From Fodinibacter sp963800505 (GTDB lineage: Bacteria; Actinomycetota; Actinomycetes; Actinomycetales; Dermatophilaceae), in assembly GCA_963800505.1 (NCBI GenBank), contig CAWDBL010000009.1:124001-188000 (forward strand): a stretch of DNA of 64,000 bases. The letters run 5' to 3'. The position numbers were made by a program, and so were the translations under genes. Below are positions 1 through 11,535 of the stretch, piece by piece. Numbering within the stretch: position 1 is the first letter of the stretch; each line of letters begins with the position of its first letter. Under the pieces are notes generated by a model that was given only the letters and a program-made list of their open reading frames with translations, had not been told where the DNA came from and did no database searches.

Positions 1-17
1 ACAGAGGGGAGACGGAC

Positions 18-200
18 ATGCGAAGGCATCGGACCCACCGGGACACCGCGCACCACCACCCGAGCGTGCACCGGGTGCAGGGCTGCTGGGTCTGGGAGTG
101 CGGTTGCGGCGGCGCGTCGCGGCGCACCGTCCGCGAGCCGCGCAGCTGGCGTCAGGCCGTCATCGAGGCCCTGCTGCACGCCGACGCCCTCGCCCCGTGA
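18..200 (+). CDS. small hypothetical protein, 60 aa
   Basis: A 60-residue ORF with a purine-rich GAGGGGAG stretch ahead of its ATG. The product is basic in its N-terminal half, rich in His, with a short Trp/Cys-rich patch (WVWECGCGG, about residues 25-33) and a more regular C-terminal half that could form one amphipathic helix. I do not recognise the family. It lies at the window edge and converges on the ATP-grasp gene, with only 6 nt between stops, which suits a real gene in this compact genome. No catalytic motif can be named. Confidence is limited by its length. Confidence 0.5.
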   Translation: MRRHRTHRDTAHHHPSVHRVQGCWVWECGCGGASRRTVREPRSWRQAVIEALLHADALAP

Positions 201-206
201 CGGGGC

Positions 207-1778
207 TCAGGCAGGTAGCGACGGAGGGGTCGCCGCCTGCCGGGCCTCGTCGAGCAGGGCCGCCTCCGCGGCGTCGTAGAGCTCCTGCGCGGCCTGCGGG
301 GTGGCCCCGATGGCCGTCATCCCGACCCGCCCGAACGTGGTGATGGCACTGAGCATGTGGAAGACCACGCCGGTCTGGCGGGCCTGGTCGAAGCTCAGCC
401 CGGTGCGCGCCAGCAGGTCGAAGAGGTCCTCGACCCGCAGCCCCCGCAGGCTGGGGTCGTCGAGGTGGTCGGTGGCCACCAGGTGCCGCTCCTCCCCGCC
501 GGGGGTGACGAACCGGACGCCCTGCGGGTCGTAGCGCCCGTCGGTGAGGAACTGCAGGGTCAGGAACGGGTGGGTCGTGCCACCCCTGCGCAGGTTGACC
601 TCGATCGCGTCGGCCTCCCACTGCTCGCCCCGCCGCACCGTCACGAAGTCGACGGCGAAGCGGCCCAGCACGCCCTCCGCCGCGAGCAGCTCCCCGATCC
701 GCTGGGCGTCCGCCGTGATCAGCGCGGCATACCCGGGGTCGGCGGGGAACCGACAACCCAGGTAGGACTGGCCGCTCGGGCCGCCGAGCACCTGGTCGTG
801 CGTCGACAGGACCTCGACCTCGCCCAGCGGGGTGACCCGCATCTGCACGCTCGGGCTGCGCAGCTCGTCACCGACCACCCGCTCCTCGACGATGCCGCCG
901 CGCTCCTCGAGCTTGGCGAGGTAGTCACCGACCTCGATGCGGGTGTCCTCGAGCTCCATGTCCGTGACCCGCTGCGCCACCGCCGGACGCTCCTCCGGCG
1001 CCCCCGGTGACGGGAGCTCCGCCAGGTGCACGACCGCGTTGCCGGCACCGGCCACCCCCTCGTTGAGCTTGACCATCGCCGCCCGCATGTCGGGGCGTTC
1101 GGCGCGTAGCGCGACCACCGCCTCCTCGAGGTCGGCGCGCGAGTGCAGGTCCTCGGCGCCCACCGGGTACCGCACGCCGGCGCGCGCGAAGAGCCGCCGG
1201 CATCCTGACTTCGTGCCCAGGGGGAAGAGCCGGGGGTCGGCGCCGTACATCGGGATGCCGAGCAGCAGGGCGAGGTCGCGCTCGAGGGTCGTGGTGTTGT
1301 ACGGCACGAGGTGTGACCGCGAGCGGTCGGGGACGAGGTCGCGCAGGCGGGTGATGAGCCGGGGGCGGGCGAGGATCTTCTCGATGAGCGGCTCGGGGCC
1401 GCTGTCGTCGACCGAGACCAGGGTGAGCCGCGAGCGCGCGTGCCCCGGGATGACCCCGGGCAGGAGCGAGAGGTAGTAGTCGACGATCTGCGGGTTGATC
1501 GGTTGCGAGGTGACGTAGACCATCCGCAGCCGGGGCTGGCGCAGCAGGAGCAGCAGGAACAGGAAGCGCTCCTCCAGTGCCTGGCTCATCCCACCCGGGC
1601 TCTTCACGACCCGGTCGAGGGTCATCGACGGCACGACGACCACCGACTCGCCCGGGTCGTCGGCCCGCATGGCGCGCCACACGTCCGGCATCCGGGCCTG
1701 GAGGCGGTCGAAGACCGCGTTGCGGCCGTCCTCGTCGAGCTCGGCGAGCATGGGTCCCTGACCTGCGACGTCGACCAC
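207..1778 (-). CDS. ATP-grasp protein, PGM1-type peptide ligase-like
   Basis: A protein of about 523 residues with an ATP-grasp fold in its second half. The strands around KLNEGVAGAGN look like the nucleotide-binding loop, EADAIEVNLRRGGTTHP carries the acidic/Asn metal- and ATP-binding residues, and MRVTPLGEVEVLSTHDQ precedes it. Members of this group (carboxylate-amine or peptide ligases such as the pheganomycin ligase PGM1) join a carboxylate to an amine with ATP. The substrate here is unknown. I chose the GTG at 1778 because GGAGG sits 7 nt upstream; a TTG six codons earlier would place that ribosome site inside the gene. It is the last gene of a four-gene operon with a hybrid kinase, a receiver and a receiver-cyclase, so its activity may be signal-controlled. 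Confidence 0.8.
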   Translation of the reverse strand: MVDVAGQGPMLAELDEDGRNAVFDRLQARMPDVWRAMRADDPGESVVVVPSMTLDRVVKSPGGMSQALEERFLFLLLLLRQPRLRMVYVTSQPINPQIVDYYLSLLPGVIPGHARSRLTLVSVDDSGPEPLIEKILARPRLITRLRDLVPDRSRSHLVPYNTTTLERDLALLLGIPMYGADPRLFPLGTKSGCRRLFARAGVRYPVGAEDLHSRADLEEAVVALRAERPDMRAAMVKLNEGVAGAGNAVVHLAELPSPGAPEERPAVAQRVTDMELEDTRIEVGDYLAKLEERGGIVEERVVGDELRSPSVQMRVTPLGEVEVLSTHDQVLGGPSGQSYLGCRFPADPGYAALITADAQRIGELLAAEGVLGRFAVDFVTVRRGEQWEADAIEVNLRRGGTTHPFLTLQFLTDGRYDPQGVRFVTPGGEERHLVATDHLDDPSLRGLRVEDLFDLLARTGLSFDQARQTGVVFHMLSAITTFGRVGMTAIGATPQAAQELYDAAEAALLDEARQAATPPSLPA

Positions 1779-1820
1779 GACGCCACCTCCGTCCAAGTGT
1801 GCGAAAACTGATGCGAAACC

Positions 1821-2933
1821 TCAGTGCAGTGCGAGAACCTCGTGCGCCTCGACCGGCCGGCTGAAGCCCTTCAGCTCCAGCGGGCCCACCTCGCGGCAGT
1901 CGGGCGCCCCGAGGATGCCGTGCCGCACCCGCTGCGACACGAGGATCTGCCCCGGCGCGGCCAGGGCGCACAGCCGGGCCGCGAGGTTGGTGACCGTGCC
2001 GATGGCGGCGTAGTCGTAGCGGCCCGGGAACCCGACCCGGCCGAGGGTGGCGTAGCCCTGCGCGATGCCGACGCCGAAGCCCAGGTCGTGCCCCTTGCGC
2101 CGCCACCCCTGCGCCAGCTCGGCCACCGCCACGCGCATCTCGACCGCCATCCGCACCGCGCGATCGGCGGCGTCGGGGCAGGGCACCGGGTCGTTGAAGA
2201 AGACGAGCAGGCCGTCGCCGGCGAAGTGCTCGAGGGTGCCTTCGTAGGCGAAGACCAGGGTGCCCAGCGCCAGGTGGTACTCGGAGAGCACCTCCATGAC
2301 CTCCTCGGGCTCACCGCTCTCGGCGAACGCGGTGAAGCCCCGCAGGTCGGTGAACACCGAGACGATCTCGCGGCGGTGGCTGCGCAGGAACGAGTCGTCG
2401 CCGGTGTCGACGACGACCTGCGCCACCTGCGGTGACAGGAACCGGCGCAGCCGGCCCAGCCGCTCGAGCTCGGCCACCTGGGCGGCCACCCGCTGCTCGA
2501 GCTGCTGGTTCCACTCGGCGAGCGCGGCCGCCTGCGCGGTGATGGTGTCGTGGTATCGCTTGACCCGCACCAGCGAGCGCACGCGCGCCAGCAGCTCGGC
2601 CTGGTCGAACGGCTTGGTGATGAAGTCGTCGGCGCCGGCCTCGATCCCCCTGACCTTCTGGGCGTCACCGCTGGCCGTCACCATGACGACGGGGACGTAC
2701 CCGGTGTCCGGCTGCTCGCGGATACGGCGACAGGTCTCGTAGCCGTCCAGCCCGGGCATCATCACGTCGAGCAGCACCACGTCGGGCACCTGGCGGCCGA
2801 GCACCTCGAGCGCCTCCTCGCCCGATGACGCCTGAAGGACGGTGAACCCCCGTGGCGTCAGCACGGCATCGAGCAGCCGGAGGTTCTGCGGCAGGTCGTC
2901 GACGACCAGCACGGTGGCGTCGTCGGGCGTCAC
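1821..2933 (-). CDS. response regulator with class III nucleotidyl cyclase domain
   Basis: 370 residues. Receiver domain at about 7-125, with phosphoacceptor Asp56 in VVLLDVMMPG and the conserved Lys in FITKPFD. A helical linker predicted to coil spans about 130-165. A class III cyclase homology domain spans about 188-365. The two metal-binding aspartates are present (Asp196 in FTDLRGF, Asp240 in GDGLLVFF), as are the transition-state Asn316 and Arg320. The substrate-selecting Lys is His236 and the Asp partner is Thr313, so adenylate cyclase activity cannot be assumed. The start GTG overlaps the stop of the upstream receiver gene by 4 bp, implying translational coupling. Phosphotransfer from the neighbouring hybrid kinase probably controls the cyclase domain. 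Confidence 0.93.
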   Translation of the reverse strand: MTPDDATVLVVDDLPQNLRLLDAVLTPRGFTVLQASSGEEALEVLGRQVPDVVLLDVMMPGLDGYETCRRIREQPDTGYVPVVMVTASGDAQKVRGIEAGADDFITKPFDQAELLARVRSLVRVKRYHDTITAQAAALAEWNQQLEQRVAAQVAELERLGRLRRFLSPQVAQVVVDTGDDSFLRSHRREIVSVFTDLRGFTAFAESGEPEEVMEVLSEYHLALGTLVFAYEGTLEHFAGDGLLVFFNDPVPCPDAADRAVRMAVEMRVAVAELAQGWRRKGHDLGFGVGIAQGYATLGRVGFPGRYDYAAIGTVTNLAARLCALAAPGQILVSQRVRHGILGAPDCREVGPLELKGFSRPVEAHEVLALH

Positions 2934-3312
2934 AGCGCACCCCCCTCGGCACGGATGTGCTCGCGGACCTGCGCGGGGAAGTCGCGCACGCTGATCGGCT
3001 TCATCAGGTAGCCGTCGAAGCCCGACACCATCGCCCGGTCACGGTCGGCCTGCATCGCGAAGGCGCTGACCGCCACGACGGGGATGCCGGCCGTCACCGG
3101 GTCTGCTCGGAGCCGGCCTAGAGCGGCGTGGCCGTCGATGCCGGGCAGCTGGAGGTCCATGAGGATGACGTCGGGCAGGGTCGTGCGGGCGGCCGGATGG
3201 GCCTCCTCCCCGGTCGTCACGGTCGTGACGGCGAAGCCCGCGTGTTCGAGCACGTCTCGTGCCAGCTTGAGGTTGCGGGGGTTGTCCTCGACGAGCAGGA
3301 CCGACGGGCCGG

Positions 3313-3316
<4 letters not shown>
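2930..3316 (-). CDS. single-domain response regulator (DivK/CheY-like)
   Basis: 128 residues forming one receiver domain and nothing else. The acidic pocket is ED at 10-11, the phosphoacceptor is Asp54 in LMDLQLPG, and the conserved Lys106 lies in YLMKPIS. With no output domain it likely shuttles phosphate between the hybrid kinase encoded just upstream and the receiver-cyclase just downstream, or binds a partner protein. It overlaps both neighbours by 4 bp, so the three genes are translated as one unit. The start is GTG. Confidence 0.93.
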
Positions 3317-5961
<2,645 letters not shown>

Positions 5962-6086
5962 GGGTCTCCGATCCGAGGAGGACCGCGTCGTCCTCCTGCC
6001 GGTAACCCATCAGTGTGCTCCCTCGGAGCCGCGCCTGTCAGTGGGCATTTCGGGCCACTGTGCGCCGGGCGGCCCGGCGGGGGCCG

Positions 6087-6668
6087 TCAGCCGAGTGGCG
6101 GCTGTGGCGGGCGGGGCTCCTGGGACACGCGTGCCCGCTCGGCCTCCTGGGCGCGACGGACCTCCTGCTGGGCCGCGCGCATCGGGTCCATCTCGACGAG
6201 CATCTCCCGGCCGCGCTGAGCGTGCTTGTGCTCGCAGAGCACCTCGTACTTAGCCGCGACCACCTGGCTCACCGAGGTGAAGTCACGCTCCCCGCGGGTG
6301 AACCGGTAGCCCACGGCCGCCCAGATCATGCCGAAGACCGCACCGAAGGCGACGGTCGCGACGACGGTGACGATGTCGAAGCCACTGGGGTCGAACAGCG
6401 CGAAGATCGTGCCGACGAACAGGCCCAGCCAGGCGCCGGACAGGGCGCCGGCGCCGATGACCCGCCCGCGGGTGAGCCGGCCGGTGACCCGTTCGAGCTG
6501 CTTGAGGTCGGTACCCACGATGAGCAGGTCCTGCACCGGGAACTCGTGGTCGGAGAGGTAGTCGACGGCCTTCTGGGCGTCCTCGTAGGAGTCGTAGACC
6601 CCGAGCGACATGGGGTACTCGAGCGAGAGGGCGGCGCGCAGGCCCGGGCGCGTGGGCTGGGTGCTCAT
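6087..6668 (-). CDS. YflT/general-stress-17M-like membrane protein
   Basis: 193 residues. The N-terminal part (about 15-70; VYDSYEDAQKAVDYL, then DLLIVGTDL) matches the domain of Bacillus general stress protein 17M/YflT (PF11181). A hydrophobic hairpin of two membrane segments (about 75-125) follows, then a charged, Pro-rich tail. The role is unknown; related proteins are stress-induced. The ATG at 6668 lies 6 nt after GATAAT, so the mRNA is probably leaderless. An open frame extends upstream but has no conserved sequence. The gene is divergent from the VanY gene with 74 bp between starts. Confidence 0.85.
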   Translation of the reverse strand: MSTQPTRPGLRAALSLEYPMSLGVYDSYEDAQKAVDYLSDHEFPVQDLLIVGTDLKQLERVTGRLTRGRVIGAGALSGAWLGLFVGTIFALFDPSGFDIVTVVATVAFGAVFGMIWAAVGYRFTRGERDFTSVSQVVAAKYEVLCEHKHAQRGREMLVEMDPMRAAQQEVRRAQEAERARVSQEPRPPQPPLG

Positions 6669-6674
6669 GCGCCC

Positions 6675-6680
6675 ATTATC
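6675..6680 (-). promoter_or_regulatory. -10 box of leaderless YflT-like gene
   Basis: GATAAT on the minus strand, 6 nt before the ATG at 6668. The spacing puts the transcription start at or next to the start codon, as seen repeatedly in this window. Confidence 0.6.
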
Positions 6681-6728
6681 CCCGGCCGCCGAGGCGTCCC
6701 TCACCCACCTCGACACAGCGCGAGCGCC

Positions 6729-6734
6729 TAGGGT
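6729..6734 (+). promoter_or_regulatory. -10 box of VanY gene
   Basis: TAGGGT, 8 nt before the ATG at 6743, with no Shine-Dalgarno sequence between. It fits the local TAnnnT leaderless pattern. Confidence 0.55.
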
Positions 6735-6742
6735 GCTGGGCC

Positions 6743-8473
6743 ATGGCGACCCCGGCACCGCGACAGGTCGCCGTGACGGCCGTGGCCGTGGCGGCGCTCG
6801 CCGGTCTCGGCCTGGCGGTCGCCGGCCCGCTGACCCCGTCCGACCCGCCCACCCGGGCGGCGAGGGCGACGGCGCCTGCGCCCAGCAGCCCCGCGCCCAC
6901 GTCGGTGGCCCCCTCACCCACGGCGACCCCGACCACTGCGCTGCCCAGCGCCGCGTTGCCCGCGGCCCGACCCCCGAAGGGCCGCCTGGCCGGCGGTGAC
7001 CGGTACGCGCTGTCGGTGGCCGCGTCGCGCGCCGCCTTCCCCGGGTCGGCGCACGCCCCGGTCGTCTTCCTGGTGTCGGGGCGGTCGCAGGCGCTCGGGT
7101 ATGCCGCCCTGCCGGCGGCGGCCGCCCGGGGCGGCTCGGTGCTGCTGACCCGGCCCGACGGCATCCCACGGGGGACCGCCGCCGAGCTCGACCGGCTCGA
7201 CCCCGAGCAGATCGTGCTCGTCGGCGACAGGACCACCCTCGGCCCCGGCGTGGCCCGCGCGGCCGCCCGGCACGCGGGGGCCGTCACCCGGGTCGACGGC
7301 GGCGGGCGGGAGGGCACCTCCCTGGCCCTGTCCCGCCAGGCCTTCTCGGCCGCCACGCGGGCGTGGGTCGTCGACCGCGACTCCCCCGAGCACGCGGTCG
7401 TGGCGGCCAGCGTGGCGGCGGCAAACCGCTCGCCGGTGCTCCTCGTCGACGGTGCGGCGGAAGGGCTCCCCACGGCGCACACCCGCCTGCTGCGCGACCT
7501 CGGCGTCACGGACGTCACCGTCGTCGGCCCGGCCACGGTGGTGTCGCGGAGCATCGCCGACGACCTCGAGCAGGTCGTCGGCGCCGACCACGTGAGGCGC
7601 GCCTCGGGCGCGGACCGGTACGCCGTCGCGGCCGAGGTCAACGCCCTCGGCCGGCCCGACCTGCCCACCGGCGTCGCCTACCTCGCCGACGGTCGCGACC
7701 CCGTCACCGCCTTCTCGGGGGCGGTGCTGGCGGGCCTGTCCCGGCGCCCCCTGCACTACTCACTGCCCTACTGCGTGCCTGCATCGGTGCGCCCCGCCCT
7801 CGTGGCCGAGGGCGTGTCCGCAGTGGTGCCGGTCGGCGGTGAGGAGTCGGTGCGATCCCTCGCCGCGCGGCTCGAGCCGTGCCGCAGCATCAGCGACATG
7901 ACGAGCGACTGGGTGCTCGTCAACCGACGGAACCCGTTGTCCCCCAAGTCGTTCGCACCGCCCGACCTGGGGGTGGTGCCCATGCCGGATGCCGCGGGCG
8001 GCCGGCTGCGCGCGGACGCCGCTGCCGCGCTGGCACGGATGGCGTCCGCCGTCGCCGCCGATGCCGGGCGGGTCGGCATCGACACGGCCTACCGGTCGTA
8101 CGCCACCCAGGACGCGCTCTACGACACGTGGCTCGCCCGGCGCGGGCGCACCTGGACCGACACCTGGTACGCGCGCCCCGGCTACAGCGAGCACCAGACC
8201 GGGCTGACCGTCGACCTGCTGCCGGTCGGCGCGGCGAACTGCCGGATCAACGACTGCATCGACGAGACGCCACAGGGCCGCTGGCTGGCCCGCAACGCCT
8301 GGCGCCACGGCTTCATCCTGCGCTACGAGAAGGGCTACCGCTCGACCGTCGGCATCGGCTTCGAGCCGTGGCACTTCCGCTACGTCGGCACCGCCCTGGC
8401 GAAGGCGTACCACGACGGCGGATGGCACACCCTCGAGGCGTTCCTCGACGAGCCCCCGGCCCCGAGCTACTGA
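6743..8473 (+). CDS. secreted CWB2-repeat D-alanyl-D-alanine carboxypeptidase (VanY-like)
   Basis: 576 residues. An N-terminal hydrophobic signal segment (about 8-30) precedes a Thr/Pro/Ala-rich stretch. Three cell-wall-binding type 2 repeats follow (about 80-385); their starts are recognisable as LAGGDRYALS, VDGGGREGTS and ASGADRYAVA. The C-terminal 170 residues are a VanY/D,D-carboxypeptidase domain with zinc ligands in SEHQTGLTVD and EPWHFRY. The enzyme should trim the terminal D-Ala from stem peptides outside the membrane while the repeats hold it to the wall. It is divergent from the YflT-like gene and converges on an acyl-CoA dehydrogenase across a strong hairpin. Two Cys near 496-500 could form a disulfide. 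Confidence 0.92.
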   Translation: MATPAPRQVAVTAVAVAALAGLGLAVAGPLTPSDPPTRAARATAPAPSSPAPTSVAPSPTATPTTALPSAALPAARPPKGRLAGGDRYALSVAASRAAFPGSAHAPVVFLVSGRSQALGYAALPAAAARGGSVLLTRPDGIPRGTAAELDRLDPEQIVLVGDRTTLGPGVARAAARHAGAVTRVDGGGREGTSLALSRQAFSAATRAWVVDRDSPEHAVVAASVAAANRSPVLLVDGAAEGLPTAHTRLLRDLGVTDVTVVGPATVVSRSIADDLEQVVGADHVRRASGADRYAVAAEVNALGRPDLPTGVAYLADGRDPVTAFSGAVLAGLSRRPLHYSLPYCVPASVRPALVAEGVSAVVPVGGEESVRSLAARLEPCRSISDMTSDWVLVNRRNPLSPKSFAPPDLGVVPMPDAAGGRLRADAAAALARMASAVAADAGRVGIDTAYRSYATQDALYDTWLARRGRTWTDTWYARPGYSEHQTGLTVDLLPVGAANCRINDCIDETPQGRWLARNAWRHGFILRYEKGYRSTVGIGFEPWHFRYVGTALAKAYHDGGWHTLEAFLDEPPAPSY

Positions 8474-8487
8474 CACCCCCACTACCG

Positions 8488-8537
8488 GAGTCGGGTGCTC
8501 ACCCGGTCGCCGGAGCAGCCGTCTGAGCACCCGACTC
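8488..8537. terminator. bidirectional hairpin between convergent genes
   Basis: GAGTCGGGTGCTCA at 8488-8501 and its exact reverse complement at 8524-8537 form a 14-bp perfect stem with a 22-nt loop. It sits in the 79-bp gap between the stops of the VanY gene and the acyl-CoA dehydrogenase. There is no U-run, as is common for actinobacterial terminators. Confidence 0.75.
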
Positions 8538-8552
8538 GGGTGGAAGCGGGCG

Positions 8553-9749
8553 TCACTTGGCCCGGTAGTCCTCCAGCAGCCGGCGGCCGATGATCATCTT
8601 CTGGATCTCGGCGGTGCCCTCACCGATCAGCAGCATCGGCGCCTCGCGGTAAAGCCGCTCGATCTCGTACTCCTTGGAGTAGCCGTAGCCGCCGTGGATG
8701 CGGAAGCTCTGCTCCACGACGTTGGCGCAGTTCTCGGAGGCGAGGTACTTCGCCATCCCGGCCTCGAGGTCGTTGCGCTCGCCGGCGTCCTTCAGCCGTG
8801 CCGCCTTGACCATCATCTGGTGGCTGGCCTCGACCATGGTCGCCATGTCGGCGAGGCGGAACAGGATGCCCTGGTGCTCGGCGATCTTCTTGCCGAAGGT
8901 CTCGCGCTGCTGGGAGTAGGCGATGCCGAGCTCGAAGGCCCGCATCGACAGGCCGCAGGCGCGAGCGGCCACGTTCACGCGGCCCACCTCGACGCCGTCC
9001 ATCATCTGGTAGAAGCCCTTGCCGGGCACCCCGCCGAGCAGCTGGGCGTCGGTGGTGCGGTGGCCCTCCATGACGAGCTCGGTGGTGTCGACGCCCTTGT
9101 AGCCCATCTTCTCGATCTTGCCGGGGACGGTGACGCCCTGGGCGGTCTCGCCGAAGCCCGAGGTCTTGTCGATGAGGAAGGTCGACATGTTCTTGTAGGG
9201 GCTGTCGCTCTCGCCGAGGTCGGTGCGCATCAGCACCGCGACGAGGTTGGACGAGCCACCGTTGGTCAGCCACATCTTCTGGCCGGTGAGCACCCACTCG
9301 TCACCGTCGCGCACGGCCTTGGACCGGATCGCCGCGACGTCGGACCCCATCCCGGGCTCGGACATCGAGAACGCCCCGCGCACCTCGCCGGTCGCCATGC
9401 GGGGCAGGTAGCGCTGCTTCTGCTCCTCGGTGCCGTGCTGGAGGATCAGGTAGGCGACGATGAAGTGGGTGTTGATGATGCCGCTCACCGACATCCAGCC
9501 CCGCGCGATCTCCTCGACCACCAGCGCGTAGGTGAGCAGCGACTCGCCCAGGCCGCCGTACTCCTCGGGGATCATCAGGCCGAAGATCCCCATCTCCTTC
9601 ATGCCTTCGACGATGTCGGTCGGGTACTCGTCCTTGTGCTCGAGCGCGGTCGCGACCGGGATGATCTGCTCGTTCACGAACTCGCGCACGAGCGAGACCA
9701 GCTCGTGCTGCTCCTCGGTGAGGCCGTCCGTGGTCTGGAGTCGGGACAT
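8553..9749 (-). CDS. acyl-CoA dehydrogenase
   Basis: 398 residues, full length for the family. It catalyses FAD-dependent alpha,beta-oxidation of an acyl-CoA, passing electrons to electron-transfer flavoprotein. Visible signatures are AFSMSEPGMGSDVAAI (FAD/substrate loop, about 135-150), the QRETFGKKI helix, RIHGGYGYSKEYEIER, and the catalytic base Glu377 in LLIGEGTAEIQ. The Glu position is that of medium/short-chain type enzymes. The chain-length or branched-chain preference cannot be read from the sequence. It stands alone, divergent from a P450 gene. ATG at 9749 is preferred; the frame stays open upstream but loses homology. Confidence 0.95.
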   Translation of the reverse strand: MSRLQTTDGLTEEQHELVSLVREFVNEQIIPVATALEHKDEYPTDIVEGMKEMGIFGLMIPEEYGGLGESLLTYALVVEEIARGWMSVSGIINTHFIVAYLILQHGTEEQKQRYLPRMATGEVRGAFSMSEPGMGSDVAAIRSKAVRDGDEWVLTGQKMWLTNGGSSNLVAVLMRTDLGESDSPYKNMSTFLIDKTSGFGETAQGVTVPGKIEKMGYKGVDTTELVMEGHRTTDAQLLGGVPGKGFYQMMDGVEVGRVNVAARACGLSMRAFELGIAYSQQRETFGKKIAEHQGILFRLADMATMVEASHQMMVKAARLKDAGERNDLEAGMAKYLASENCANVVEQSFRIHGGYGYSKEYEIERLYREAPMLLIGEGTAEIQKMIIGRRLLEDYRAK

Positions 9750-9902
9750 GCGGGATCGCCGCCTTCGGCTGGGGGTTGGGGTCTGCCTCCCGAGTATGCC
9801 TTCGGGCTCGCACCCGAGGCACCCGCGGCCGGTGTGAGTCCTCCCACCCCGGTGGCGCTGCTGCCCTCGACGCGGGCGGCCCACCGGGGCCACCATGGAC
9901 CG

Positions 9903-11294
9903 ATGACCCCTGCCGCCAGCGCGCAGGCCCCGCCCGCTGCACCCCCGCCGCCCGTCGTCGGCGGGCGGTTCGCCCCGATCATGGGCCTGCGGCGCAACGC
10001 GGTCGACTACGCCGAGAGCATGTGGCGCCGGCACGGCGACCTGGTGCACATGACCCTCGGCCCGCCCGGGTCGAGCCGCGACGTGTGGTGGGTGCACCAC
10101 CCCGACGGCGCCGCCCGGGTGCTGTCCGGCAGCTCGTGGCGCGCCTACTCCAAGCAGGACCAGGTGCACGACGAGATCGCCCGGTGGCTGGGCCCGGGCC
10201 TGCTGACCGCCGAGGGCGAGGACTGGACCCGTCAGAAGCGCTTCCTCCAGCCGCTGTTCACCAGACAGGCCGTCGACGGCTACGCCGCCCACATGGTCCG
10301 CGAGATCGAGACGGTCGTGGCCGAGTGGGACACCGCGGGCTCCCCCACCGTCGACGTCGGCGTGCAGATGCAGCGCCTCACGCTGCGGGTGGTGCTCGCC
10401 GCCCTGTTCGGCGACGCCGCCGACGACGTGCTGCCGCACGTTCGCCAGTCGTTCCCGGCCGTGTCCGACACCATCCTGCGGCGCGGGCTGGGCGCGGTGC
10501 GGCTGCCGGCCGGCATCCCGACCCGGCGGGTGCGCCGCGGCCGGGCGGCCCGCGACGATCTCTTCGGCATGTGCGACGCCATCGTCGCGGGGCGCCGCGA
10601 GGGGCGCACCACGGCTGAGGGCGACCTGCTCACCCTCCTGCTCGCGGCCCGCGACGGCGACGAGCGGATGAGCGACGAGGAGGTGCGCAGCCAGGTGCTG
10701 CTCTTCCTGATGGCCGGCCACGAGACCACGGCCATCGCGCTCACCTTCGCGCTGCACCTGCTCGGCCGCCACCACGACGTGCAGGATGCCGTGCGCACCG
10801 AGGTGCGCGAGGTGGTCGGCGACACCTCCCCCACCGCGTCGACCATCACGGCCCTACCGCTCACCACGGCCGTGCTCAAGGAGGCCATGCGGCTCTACCC
10901 CTCGGCCCCGATCATGGGCCGGCGGACCGTGCGGGAGGACGACCTGATGGGCTACCGGGTGCCGGCCGGCAGCAACGTCATCGTCGCGCCGTGGACCATC
11001 CATCGCCACCCCGCCTTGTGGGCCGACCCGCTGGTGTTCGACCCGACCCGCTTCACCGGCACCGGCACCCGCCCCGAGCCGGCGCACCGCTACGCGTGGA
11101 TGCCGTTCGGCGGTGGCCCGCGCGCCTGCATCGGCCAGCACTTCTCGATGGTCGAGGCGACGTTGGCACTGGCGCTCATCCTGCGCGGGCACCGGGTCAC
11201 GTCGCTGGCCGACACCGACCAGCTCGAGGTCAGCTCGCTGATCACCCTCTACCCGACCGAGCCGGTGCGGGCCAGGGTCGAGCGCATCGCCTGA
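9903..11294 (+). CDS. cytochrome P450
   Basis: 463 residues. All core motifs are present: I-helix AGHETT (271-276), K-helix ExxR as Glu327-Arg330 (EAMR), the PERF-like region around DPTRF, and heme loop FGGGPRACIG with Cys409 as the iron ligand. It should be a soluble monooxygenase using an external ferredoxin or other reductase. The long type with a Pro/Ala-rich N-terminus resembles bacterial fatty-acid or sterol-like P450s. The substrate is not deducible. No redox partner lies beside it; the seven-iron ferredoxin at 44.6 kb is the only one in the window. The 153-bp divergent spacer to the acyl-CoA dehydrogenase holds the promoter, but I see no clear -10 box. Confidence 0.94.
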   Translation: MTPAASAQAPPAAPPPPVVGGRFAPIMGLRRNAVDYAESMWRRHGDLVHMTLGPPGSSRDVWWVHHPDGAARVLSGSSWRAYSKQDQVHDEIARWLGPGLLTAEGEDWTRQKRFLQPLFTRQAVDGYAAHMVREIETVVAEWDTAGSPTVDVGVQMQRLTLRVVLAALFGDAADDVLPHVRQSFPAVSDTILRRGLGAVRLPAGIPTRRVRRGRAARDDLFGMCDAIVAGRREGRTTAEGDLLTLLLAARDGDERMSDEEVRSQVLLFLMAGHETTAIALTFALHLLGRHHDVQDAVRTEVREVVGDTSPTASTITALPLTTAVLKEAMRLYPSAPIMGRRTVREDDLMGYRVPAGSNVIVAPWTIHRHPALWADPLVFDPTRFTGTGTRPEPAHRYAWMPFGGGPRACIGQHFSMVEATLALALILRGHRVTSLADTDQLEVSSLITLYPTEPVRARVERIA

Positions 11295-11406
11295 ACCGGA
11301 AAACCGGTGGCGAGCCGACCCCGCGGTGCGCCACGCTGGAGCCGAGCGCACGGCATCCGCCGTCGTGCCACGCCCCGAACCGGGACGAGACAAGAAGGAG
11401 GCCGAC

Positions 11407-11535
11407 ATGTCAACGACTGTCCGGGCCCTCAGCGAGCCCTCCCCTTCCTTTCTCGATCAGGAGCACCTCCGTGGCACACCAGCCGTTCCACCTGCCGGCG
11501 AAGCAGGCCCTCTTCGCCACCGACACCTCACCTGA
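11407..11535 (+). CDS. possible 42-aa leader ORF overlapping the RIO kinase start
   Basis: An ATG with a strong AAGGAGG six nucleotides upstream opens a 42-codon frame that ends 65 nt inside the RIO-kinase gene in another frame. The first residues (MSTTVRALSEP) look protein-like, while the part overlapping the kinase does not. It could be a leader peptide that couples translation to the kinase. Alternatively it could be the true N-terminus of the kinase joined by a missed frameshift. No homologue is recognised. Confidence 0.3.
   Translation: MSTTVRALSEPSPSFLDQEHLRGTPAVPPAGEAGPLRHRHLT

Noticed and set aside
6669..7169. N-terminal extension of the YflT-like protein to 360 residues
   Set aside because: The extension is Arg/Pro-rich, lies opposite the VanY gene and has no homology. 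The leaderless ATG at 6668 explains the start.
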